Source: Hymenolepis diminuta (lineage: Eukaryota; Platyhelminthes; Cestoda; Cyclophyllidea; Hymenolepididae). From it: 64,000 bases of DNA. The position numbers and the translations under genes were made by a program. Of the stretch, positions 1-9,077 are shown piece by piece. The stretch lies in contig CAADRB010000026.1 of NCBI GenBank assembly GCA_900708905.1, positions 2,298,594 through 2,362,593 of the forward strand, written 5' to 3'. The notes under the pieces are model-generated. The model did not search any database. It was not told the origin of the DNA and worked only from the letters and a program-made list of their open reading frames with translations. Position 1 is the first letter of the stretch. Each line of letters begins with the position of its first letter.

Positions 1-567
1 TGAACTCCAATAAAAATTCATGATTTATCATATCTGTTTTTATTTTTGGAGAACTCTTCTCTCTATTTTGTAAGTACCTGTTTTCGTAGACTTTTAGCTT
101 AGGAATATGGTGGAAAGATTAAAATGTCAGTAGGTGTTTTATTTCTTGTCAAATTAAATTAATGTATTTTAACTAAGACTGTAATGCAACGCCTTTACAC
201 TTGATTTTTTATACTCAGACAAAATTATTACTATATTAACTCAGGGAGGGAACTGAGAAAAGTTTCTTCAATATTCAAGGGAGATAAAATGGAAGATGTT
301 TGAATCTTTAGCCGTACAGTGTAATCCTGAAACTTTTAGGCTAACATAGAAAGAGATTCCCATAGACGCTGTCGGGGATAGAGTAAGTGCATGAGAGCAT
401 ATCCTTAGAGGCATACAGTGTTCATCTACGAAATCAGAAGCCATGGTTTCAATAGTTTCATGGATAAACTAAAATCCTGCAACCTAGTTCAGCGCAAATT
501 GCAATATCTTGTTGTGCCCGGTCTTTAGAAAAGATACTTATAATAGTATGACGATCTAATGATGTGT

Positions 568-600
568 GTGGTAGCGCAGTAGTTATAGTGCTCCTATAAG
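568..600 (+). repeat. tRNA-like A-box segment, possible SINE head
   Basis: The segment reads GGTAGCGCAGTAGTTATAG, close to the pol III A-box / tRNA D-arm pattern (TRGCNNAGYNGG). A very similar segment occurs on the minus strand at 11119-11142. No full cloverleaf and no good B-box at the right distance were found, so this is not a functional tRNA gene; a decayed tRNA-derived SINE is the best guess. Confidence 0.3.
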
Positions 601-1149
601 TCATAGATCACCTAGTAAACAATATGGCCAATTGCGAGAGGCTACTACTCACATCTCCTACGGAAAAGCCTCGTTGTTTATTAAAAGAATTTAAAACATG
701 GTGACTAACTTCTACAGACAGTGAATGTCAACCAACATCTGGCAATCTAGGCCAATAAGATTTCGCCAAGTGCATCCCATAACAAGGATCAAGGGGTGTG
801 AGCGTAGATACTACCACCGCTGCCAATCATCATGCTAATGGCTAATGTTTCAAGAAGAATAATTTTGTATATTGCTATGACGTAACAATCTAAAAGTCCC
901 GGTAGTAATCTCACAGAGCTAACGATCTAGAAAACTCGATAATATAACGACTTAATACAGAAGCCAATGACACATGGCAGAACACAAGACATAGGCGCGT
1001 ATTAATGGTATCGGTATCGGTCTTTTATTAGTGGAGAAATAAAAAAGGAAATTACATTTTTATTAATGAAAAAATGTTGGGAACGGGGGAAAGTAATTGT
1101 TTATTCTAGCATTTATAAACCCTAATTTATTCCTTAACATATTGGGGTA

Positions 1150-1210
1150 ACTTCCCGCCCACCTCCAAATTAATCTAGCGACATGACTGACCTAACTTAT
1201 TCCTTCTATT
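1150..1210 (-). repeat. interspersed repeat family B, short copy
   Basis: This is a diverged minus-strand fragment of the repeat seen most completely at 12742-13075 and 18920-19260. The shared core on the plus strand is the CCACCTCC motif followed by AAATTAATCTAGCGACATGA and a T-rich tail that includes ACTTATTCC. It lies about 950 bp from a second copy in the same orientation (2035-2195). Confidence 0.5.
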
Positions 1211-2034
1211 CAACCACGTCAAAATTATTTTATGATACGGTGATATAGTAGTAAATGACCGCATCCGCTGGAGAAGCAGATTGAGGCTATTACCTCGACA
1301 CAACACAGGAACCCGATGCCCTTTCACCTCTTAGAGTGGTAACGCGATGACAGAAAGACGATTTCGATGCAGATGACAGGGTTTTTTCATACTTTACAGG
1401 ACCTTGATGATGTGACACTTCGTTTAGTGTTCACACCATATCTAGTTGTAACAGAGGTCTGTTGCATCTTTGCGAAATAATAAAGAAGCCATTCGCTACC
1501 TTTTTAAATGGGTAAAAAGGTGAGGAACAGAATCGGATATTAGAATGGCTACTTAAAGCCTCCCTCGTCACTTTTCTAATCACTTATGAACTGAAGCAGG
1601 CGTTTCATCAAAAGTTCTGCTAGTCATAATCCTGAATGATATCCTCAACGGTTTATTTATTGGTCTATACCTTCCCCATAGACAACCTGGAAGCCAGATA
1701 CCCGAAAGGAGGGATTTTCTGATCTTCTTTCCTATTCCCTTCAGTAAGTTCCTTTTAAAACGAAAGATTGTAGTATTAAACAGGTTTGTCTCGAACTAAC
1801 CCTTTTGATTGTCAAAATACATCACGAATCTGCTTATAATGTGTTCGAAAAATTTCGGACAATGTTGAAAGGGATCCCTAGAAACTGTTCTACCACTGGA
1901 AAATATTACTCCTGACAAAGAGGGGTCGTCTCCATTCCCAGGCGAAATACCGATTCAATTAGGACGGGATAATAAACTTCACTCAGTAGCTGGAAATCGC
2001 GAAAAATAAGATGTTGTCTAGACCACCCCATAAT

Positions 2035-2195
2035 TATCGCTCAGAGACATCGACGATCAGATACGACTGACTTCTTAAGAAGAAACGTTTGTGTATAAAC
2101 TCAGATTTGTTTATCAACAAATACGGATGGCTTTCCCAGCCACCTCCGAACTAATCTAGTGACATGAGTGATTTGACCTATGTAGCCCCGGTCCA
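2035..2195 (-). repeat. interspersed repeat family B, partial copy
   Basis: The copy matches the 19080-19220 part of the complete copy in order: the cleft around GACTGACTTCTTAAGAAGAAA, the AT-rich middle, then CCACCTCCGAACTAATCTAG and GACATGAGTGATTTGAC. It has no coding capacity. It points the same way as the fragment at 1150-1210; the roughly 0.9 kb between them could be the body of a longer decayed element. Confidence 0.6.
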
Positions 2196-3864
2196 CATTA
2201 CATTATTACGCTAACCTTTCGAGATCACGATTGTCTGTAAATGAGCAACCACCAAGAAAATCCGATTTATTGTTTCATCACGGATAGAAATTTCATAAAA
2301 TACAATCTGAAGATTATGGCGAAATGCAATTCCCTTTTAAAGCAAAGTAATCCACCCAACTTACATTGTTGTCAACATCTCACCATTATGACGTGCTGAT
2401 GAACACCGTTTATTTTAATATTTTGACCCCCAAAGCTTGCAATTTTCTTAATCGTCTCTGCATGCTATTTGAAGCAGAGAAAATTTGTTTCCTCTGTAAG
2501 ACAGTCTGATTATATGTTTTCTCATTTTCCACTTTCTACTTAAAACGTTTACCATTGGAATAAAAAAAGGGACAAGATCCATTGGCAGTCGTATTCAAAT
2601 ATGCAAGTAAATGAAAGTTGAGGAATCCATTGAATTTGAAATGCACAGTAGGATTGAATATATAAACATCGCGGGCTATTAACATAGGTAAAAAGGGGAA
2701 TATAGGAACTCAAAGTAGCAGTTTGAGGGTAGGAGACAGCGTGTTGGATAATAAAGAGCGATTGCTCCCGTTAATGAAGATAATATAAAGACCAGACCAA
2801 ATTGGGCTTAGTACTAGTGATTTTCATAATATTAACAGAATATAACAGACTTTCTTGAGTAAGTAGGGCCACGTGTATATTGGACAATTGGAAGTGAATG
2901 GGAGAGGGAAGGAAATGGAGGAAGAGAAGAGCGTCGGTACTGAGCGATAACAACTCGGTTGTGAGAAATAGTCGAAATGAGTTACGATAAGGCTCTGAGA
3001 GATTTCGTGTCCTGTATTCATTAATGAGCCCCTGAAAATGGAAAATAAGGTGAGTCAGTGGATAGGCAATACATGAAGAGACCGGACAGACCTATAATTC
3101 AGCGTGCGCAGATACCACACACTTAAGATTCACTCAATTATCGATTGAATAAGAGCTAAACACAATGCCATACACACGCATATCCACACTTGGAACTTCA
3201 CGCATTGTTCATCACATGAATATGCAGGCATGTGCTTTCCCTGTAGTTCATTCTCTAGATTTTCGTCATGGGAAAGCGACTTGAATATGGCTACTATGAT
3301 CAATGAAACATTTAATTTGACAAAATAAATGGAAAAACCAATGTTATGGTTATTTCAGGCAAATCATGCCCTTGTGGCATAAATCCTATTTCCCAACTTG
3401 ATAAAACTATGTCAAACTAAATTCAAATATCTCAATCCCTTAAATCCTCTCTTATGCATCTCCTCAATCTGCATTCTGACTCTTCTTGTGCTTTTTAGTA
3501 ACCTTGTCGTCCTAATTGACATATCGCTTTTCCAACTTTCTTACCGAACTTTTACCTGATTTTGGCTGTGACTCATTCCTCCTTCCTCCATCTGCATGTC
3601 AAAATTTGACTCCGTCGCCCAACTCCACCATATTTTAGATTTGAAACTGGCTTGGTCTAAGTAAACCCTCATCAAGGCACATGGATAAGGCAAGTATATA
3701 TGAATGCACGTATTAAAGACATGTAAAAGATGAAAATAATGACCAAAAAGGCTGAGAGATGAAGTGGTCATCTCGTTTTGATGACCGTTATCGTCCATCT
3801 CGAGCGATATGAAGATGGGTGTATGTCCTGAACTAACCAATGGCCACACTGACCTCGTGTGATT

Positions 3865-4015
3865 TAGCTATCCTATTGGTCCATTCTGCATGCAGGGTTT
3901 GTGCTTCCATTCCGATTGCAAGTGGTTGCGCGGGAACTTCTAACGTGTTTGTAGCTTAAAGATTGCTATTTAAGGGAATAGTGCCTTCTTCTTACTCTCC
4001 TAATAAAAGTATCCG
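3865..4015 (+). promoter_or_regulatory. CCAAT/TATA/polyA block, possible solo LTR or orphan promoter
   Basis: Within about 150 bp there are, in order, an inverted CCAAT box (CTATTGGTCC near 3873), a short G/C-richer stretch, a TATA-like CTATTTAAGG near 3968 and an AATAAA at about 4002. A promoter followed so closely by a polyadenylation signal is typical of the U3-R part of an LTR, but I saw no second copy in the window. No ORF follows. Confidence 0.25.
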
Positions 4016-4844
4016 AAAAAAGCTAATGTTTATTTCTTGTAATGAAGGGAGTTTGGGAGGGCTGAAGTTTATTCAATTTACCCTGTCTAAGCACTAACTT
4101 TCTTGCCATAGTTTAAAAATATATTTAACATATGAGATAAATCTATTTCATTTACAAATCGCTTTAAGATAAATATAAACTTTTGCACCACTGTCCGAGA
4201 TAAGATATATGGTTGGTACTAGTCGTAATAGCCATATCTGACTGCGAAAATGAGTTTTGGAGATGCAGACACCTTAATCCTAGTCATGCATGGCTTCTGC
4301 AATAGCATTCTACCCTGAGATAATCCTACAGTTAAATTGAGCCGCAATGTGTGAATAAATATTTACTTATTTTTTCTACTCTGATAATGATCTAGAACCT
4401 GATTTCTCAACAAAAATTCTAGTCATTAATCTTCTATTTCACTACCCGCACTATAAAACTTGTATAGATGGTAATGGAATGCCATCCTATTGTTGCATGC
4501 CTTAGGCTAATGGTATTAACGTAGTATTTCCAATATTTCAAAGATATAATAGCTTAATTTAGGCCTTGATCACAATATCCCTTAATCGGCTACTTCACTC
4601 AATGTTTTTCCATAGCTTCTTTACTAATATAAAACCACACATCTAGATATTGTCACTTGAAATTTAACTTATTTACTTGGCTCCATTTACCGCGTACTTC
4701 GTTTCTATTGGCATTTGAGTTCTCTTTCTCAATAGCTCTTCTCCCTGCGCTTCGTCCATCGAACCCATTTTGGCAAAAATTAGCCGTTTCTTTAAAAATA
4801 AGATGCAAGTTGTCCCACATTAAAGCGAAATTTTAAATTAATTA

Positions 4845-4850
4845 TTTATT
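4845..4850 (-). terminator. polyadenylation signal of the LRR gene
   Basis: A canonical AATAAA on the minus strand lies about 80 nt downstream of the stop codon of the leucine-rich-repeat gene. A second AATAAA-containing AT-rich stretch lies just before it, on the other strand. A 3' UTR of roughly 100 nt is inferred. Confidence 0.5.
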
Positions 4851-4926
4851 GATGAGAATCAGTACTGTGCATGGCTGTATGATAAAAATGTTATCATATA
4901 TCAGCAATAAATAACTAACACGATAG

Positions 4927-6888
4927 TTAGATATAGCTCCAATCATTGATATTTGCCTTGTTCTCCATCGGTCTATCCCTCGATTCAACAAGGGCTCGTG
5001 TAATTCCCGTTTCCATCGCTCTTGAAATTTGCACACTATTACCCTCCAGGAAGCTTGTGGTCAAGTTCTTGTAGTTATCATAGAATTGCAGTGGTGATAT
5101 TGTTGACATTCCCACGGTTGTAGAACTTGGTGTCGGATGATCTAGACAGGCTAGGCAGAGATTCTGGAGACTGCTACTCTTCAGTCCATTATTGAGCCGT
5201 TCTGACTCATCCTCATGCAAAAGTAAAAGTCCACCTCGACCTGGGGATGGCAAGGTATAGCAAGTACTTACATTAGGTCTCTCTTGTTCTATAGATGGAT
5301 TTTCCTGCGATTTGGTCGTTGTTGGGACAAAGCCTTTTTCTCTTTCACAACAGCTTATCAGCGTTTCTAGCAAGATTTTTCCCCTAAAGGCCAATGTCAC
5401 AAACAGAACAATGAGTAGAAGGCCCATAAGTGCACAAAGGAAACTAGAAATGATATCAATCGAAGTCCATTGAGATATTGAAAGCGCTTTTTCTATAGAC
5501 CGTTCTGGAACTGATAGTCTCTTCCGATCACTAGCTGCCATAGACGAAGTAACTTCTGGGAGTTCGTTGTTCACAGGCGGTGGTCTAGTAATTTCAGTTA
5601 AACAGAGGGCACGGGAAGCAAAAAGTTTAAAAACACCTACAGAAAGGACTCCGTAACTCGACTCTGGTTTCAGAGCACTTAGGAGACATGTCTTATCAGC
5701 GAAGTCCCAGTAAACTTTTGTTAATTTTTGTACACCTCCAAAAATGTAGGGATCAATATAGGAATAAAATGCTGGTGCCTCTAGATGCATTGGGCAAAAG
5801 AGTTTGGGATTTCGGGAGAGATCGATTTCACGTAAATTGGGAGCGCCTTGAAAAGCTCCTCGAACAATGTACGTGAGGTTATTATTGGAAAGAGAAATAG
5901 TTTTTAGTTCAGTTAAGCAGCGGATTTCAGCCCCCTCTCTACCATATGCCCAAAAAGGGCTTCTTATTCCAGTTATAAAATTTCCGGAGAGATCAATAGC
6001 TTCTAACTGCAGAGCATGTCCAAGAACACCACTTTCAAAGGTTGCGGCCATCTCTAGGGTTCTCTTAGAAGTCCAGTTATGTCCCAAAATACGAGAACCT
6101 AAGCCCATTACCTCATCAAGACTTCCACTCAGTTGGTTGTAAGAAAGTTGCAGAACTTTCAGATTTCGACAACCAGATAGACTATTGCGATCTAAACTTT
6201 TAATGTAATTTCGGTCCAGATATAAAGAAACCAGATCATTAGGTCGAAAAGCATTTGTAGATGTATGGCATAAATTCACTAAATAGCGACTAGTAAAGGG
6301 TCCTGTCAGACTGACATTCGTTAGTCGCAACTGCTGAAGGTTCGTAGGCGTGTCGAAAAACAGAGGTTTCGTATTATCCAAATTCATTGAACAATCCGAG
6401 AAGGCAATAAGTTCCAGCTTTGGCGAGATTTTGTAAAAGTTTGCTGTTTCAACACCATCGATCTCTATATTAACATTATGGAGCCAAATTCGGCGAAGAT
6501 TCCCTAAGCCTTGAAGGAGGGCGTGTAGTGCAAACCCAACAGGATTATCCCCCGTTTGACGTACATAGAGGCTAGCCAGATCATGACAGTAGGAGAACAC
6601 AGGCTTGGTGCGAAATGATCGATATGGTGAGGTTGAAGTATAATTAATCAAGTTAATTTTCAGACTCGACCAGCTTCTAGCACAAATGACCGGTAAGGTA
6701 TTAGTAGCTACATGACATTCGGCCGAATAAGCTGGAGATCCGTTATTATTTTCTTCTCGATTGCATTCACAATTCGATGGACAGATGACATTCAATGGTC
6801 GTGTTAATAATCCACGCCCCTGGGGTTCGAAAAACTCAGATCCACTTGTCGAAACAAGAATTAAGATATGAATGCAAATTGACAGCAT
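4927..6888 (-). CDS. leucine-rich-repeat single-pass membrane protein (653 aa)
   Basis: One uninterrupted coding exon. The chosen ATG at 6888 opens a typical signal peptide (MLSICIHILILVSTSGS). A longer open frame runs upstream to 6948, but it has no ATG and contains a perfect GTAAGT...GCAG pair (6891-6939), read here as a 49-nt 5' UTR intron ending two bases before the ATG. Numbered from this ATG, a cysteine cluster at about 36-58 (CPSNCEC plus a later Cys) resembles an LRRNT cap. LRR consensus segments follow: LQQLRLTNVSL near 184, LVSLYLDRNYI near 219, LKVLQLSYNQL near 243, LEAIDLSGNFI near 295, LKTISLSNNNL near 328 and LREIDLSRN near 352. A membrane helix spans about 478-501, followed by a basic stop-transfer (FRGK), a CC pair and a Ser/Thr-rich cytoplasmic tail of about 150 residues ending NDWSYI. 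The layout fits a cell-surface adhesion or receptor protein (LRRTM/LRRC-like); ligand and orthologue are unknown. A clear LRRCT cap is missing. Confidence 0.85.
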   Translation of the reverse strand: MLSICIHILILVSTSGSEFFEPQGRGLLTRPLNVICPSNCECNREENNNGSPAYSAECHVATNTLPVICARSWSSLKINLINYTSTSPYRSFRTKPVFSYCHDLASLYVRQTGDNPVGFALHALLQGLGNLRRIWLHNVNIEIDGVETANFYKISPKLELIAFSDCSMNLDNTKPLFFDTPTNLQQLRLTNVSLTGPFTSRYLVNLCHTSTNAFRPNDLVSLYLDRNYIKSLDRNSLSGCRNLKVLQLSYNQLSGSLDEVMGLGSRILGHNWTSKRTLEMAATFESGVLGHALQLEAIDLSGNFITGIRSPFWAYGREGAEIRCLTELKTISLSNNNLTYIVRGAFQGAPNLREIDLSRNPKLFCPMHLEAPAFYSYIDPYIFGGVQKLTKVYWDFADKTCLLSALKPESSYGVLSVGVFKLFASRALCLTEITRPPPVNNELPEVTSSMAASDRKRLSVPERSIEKALSISQWTSIDIISSFLCALMGLLLIVLFVTLAFRGKILLETLISCCEREKGFVPTTTKSQENPSIEQERPNVSTCYTLPSPGRGGLLLLHEDESERLNNGLKSSSLQNLCLACLDHPTPSSTTVGMSTISPLQFYDNYKNLTTSFLEGNSVQISRAMETGITRALVESRDRPMENKANINDWSYI

Positions 6889-6890
6889 GA

Positions 6891-6939
6891 CTGCAACACA
6901 GAACCACTCAAAATGCGAACGGGAGATACAGTAACTTAC
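6891..6939 (-). other. 5' UTR intron of the LRR gene
   Basis: On the minus strand a GTAAGT donor at 6939 and a TTCTGTGTTGCAG acceptor ending at 6891 bound a 49-nt segment, the same size class as the introns of the neighbouring genes. Removing it places the exon junction two bases upstream of the ATG. The acceptor could instead serve spliced-leader trans-splicing. Confidence 0.5.
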
Positions 6940-6959
6940 TTTTTCCACTTGAAAAGGCT

Positions 6960-8770
6960 CTAACGTCTACATTTGCGTGCAGTCGGTGTGGAGGAAAGCG
7001 AAATTCTATTGGTTAGGTGCAAGATCGATGGGGGAAAGGAAAGAGTTGTCTCAGCATAACAAGTGGAAAATAGGTTTGGGAATATTCAAAAATAGTCAAA
7101 ATAGCTGTTGCGCTCTACTTAAGTAGCTAAAATACACATTCTTCTACAAGAGGGAAAAGCTGTCTTGTTTAAAGCAATTAAACAGTCTGTTGCTGCCATT
7201 ATTACTGAATAGATATTCTAAAAATATTTGAAACTTGTTGAAATATTACAATAAACCAGCTGTAACCGTCATTTTAAAAGGCATATTAACTATTGTCCCA
7301 TAGTATTTCGGCTAATTAATAAAAGTATTCTAGGAAATCCCTTTTATAGCATTTCAAGCTATTCTATTTAGAAAAAATGTTTAGTGATTCATGCACAAGT
7401 ACTAAATAATTTAATTTTAGCTTCAATCAATTTTAATTTCTATCAAGATTTACCTCTTTCCGAAATCAATTAGATTAAACTTAAAATCACTACTTTCTTT
7501 CTCTATACCCCTAGAAGAGGACCAAATAATAGGATAGTGAAGGATAACCCTCTATGCGCTTTCCAGAATTACCCTTTATTCGTATTCTCCACGATAATAC
7601 CTCAGTTTTTCCGCCCACGAAGTTGGAGCGACCTCATTTATGTCCCTATGACGCATAACCCCTGTCTGTCTGACATGTCTAAACGCGTCCATCGATCTCC
7701 CTTCTTCAAATAAAATGCACATCTGCGCTCATGCACTGGCGTGGTCTTACCCAAGTGACTCATATAGAGCTACTCTTGTTTTTCCAGACAAAAAACACAC
7801 TGGTCAGTGCGGACTCCTACACGTCCTGTTCCTCTCCTCTCTCCCTCAGCACGCTGTTCTCCCTCTTTCTCTCCCTCTCTCTGTTACTCATTGTGGCTTC
7901 CTTGAATACATTTTTGGTCTACTCAACTCTTGGTGTTCTGCTTCACAATTGTCGTTAGCTTTTACTCAAACAGCTACGAAATGGTGATTGTTATTGTTGT
8001 CGTGATTCGTTAGCTGCAAGCCGTTAGTTGTTATCTAACTCCATTAATAGCATCACTAATCTAATTTGAAGGGAGGTATCGTTTGTGGCCGACTTATTAT
8101 TTAGCTCATATATGATATTTTGGATTCGTAATAATGAGAACTCCTGATTCTTCTTCCCGCTCGAGTATGCGTAAGCTCCCAGATTATGAACTTTGGACCT
8201 AATTTCGAGAATTAGCTTTGTGTATTCATTGCGTTTCTTTAATTTGACACTTTTAAGATTAAACGAAAATCGTCTTTCATGGTGATTGAGGTTCTACACT
8301 GAATTGTGCATAGTGTCAACATGCACTCCTGTCAAATCAGAGGTTACGTGATCGGTACTCATCGATGGTCAGCCCATTATGCGGATTTGAATCCGTATGT
8401 TCTTTAACTTTAAATGTAAGAGTATGACAAAAATGTAATACTCTCAAGCAAATTTGAACTGATAATAAAACACTTGATTATAAAAAAGCAAACAAATGCA
8501 AACATTCGCACGTCAAAAGCGACATGTGGTGCATCTACATTTAATCTTCTTCAAAACCGACCTCCAACTTAATAGATGGCTATCGAATATCCCATACCTT
8601 AAGAAAGAACAAAAAACACGGTAAATCGAGTTGCGTATAAAGCTTTACTCTTAAGTTTACAATTCTCGATTATCATTTTTTCTCTCCTCAAGGTTGTTTC
8701 AGTAAAGGCTAAAGAGGCGATTTCAAAATCAAATATGTGAATTCAAAATAGAACTGAAAGACTGTAGAAT
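6960..8770. other. intergenic DNA between the LRR and boule genes
   Basis: No gene was recognised. It contains the upstream region of the LRR gene (about 6960-7600, AT-rich) and a pyrimidine-rich LTR-like repeat at 7715-8050. Open frames at 7715-7987 fall inside that repeat and are not credible genes. From 8380 to 8770 I see only AT-rich sequence. Confidence 0.55.
7715..8050 (+). repeat. LTR-like repeat family A, isolated copy
   Basis: In the same order as the minus-strand copy at 21511-21733 this segment shares a head (CATCTGCGCTCATGC), the block CCAAGTGACTCATATA followed by CTTGT.TTTCCA, a TTCTGCT...GTTAGCT block, and an end block GCCGTTAGTTGTTATCTAACTCC. The end block also recurs on the minus strand at 21009-21043. 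The middle is a long C/T-rich tract not shared with the other copy. The lack of an adjacent coding part suggests a solo LTR. Its boundaries are approximate and no target-site duplication was identified. Confidence 0.5.
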
Positions 8771-8780
8771 GGTTGAAAAA

Positions 8781-8792
8781 TTTATTTTTATT
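8781..8792 (-). terminator. polyadenylation signals of the boule-like gene
   Basis: Two overlapping AATAAA hexamers on the minus strand lie about 290 nt downstream of the stop codon at 9078, the first good signals after the gene. Confidence 0.45.
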
Positions 8793-9077
8793 GCTTTTGC
8801 CACTGCAGAAGACAAGAGCGTAAAATAAACAGCGATTGATTTTCAATATAAAGATTCATTTAGTCTTATCCTTCGAGACACTGACTATCACTAGCGGGAC
8901 TTCTGCGGAGAATTCAAACAAGTACAGGTAGGAAACAAGTTAGTTGAACACAAAACGAAAATTGCAGGACATAATCGTACAGCCACATTGTGTTTAGTAG
9001 AGAATGGAAGTAATTGAAAGGAAGAAAACTTTTTGATCACAGCAGTTTTAAAGTCTTCAGTTGATCAGTGATAATAT

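Larger units (their letters stand above)
1..4840. other. gene-free, repeat-derived region
   Basis: I see no convincing gene here; the short open frames lack recognisable motifs, good starts or codon bias. The stretch 350-2450 is less AT-rich than its surroundings and carries two diverged same-orientation copies of the interspersed repeat described separately (about 1150-1210 and 2035-2195) plus a tRNA-like A-box segment at 568-600. It therefore looks like decayed transposon DNA. A CCAAT/TATA-like block lies at 3865-4015. The remainder, especially 4020-4840, is AT-rich and featureless to me. Confidence 0.6.

Noticed and set aside
2380..2410. CTGATGA motif considered as a hammerhead ribozyme core
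   Set aside because: No GAAA core strand and no flanking helices at the required spacing; the other CTGATGA or CCGATGAGTC occurrences (such as near 32535) fail the same test.
7715..7987. Two overlapping plus-strand frames with hydrophobic stretches
   Set aside because: They lie in the C/T-rich middle of an LTR-like repeat; the Leu/Ser runs come from the pyrimidine tract.
8380..8400. GGATTTGAATCCG considered as a tRNA T-arm
   Set aside because: It is a short palindrome; no acceptor stem, D-arm or anticodon arm can be drawn around it.
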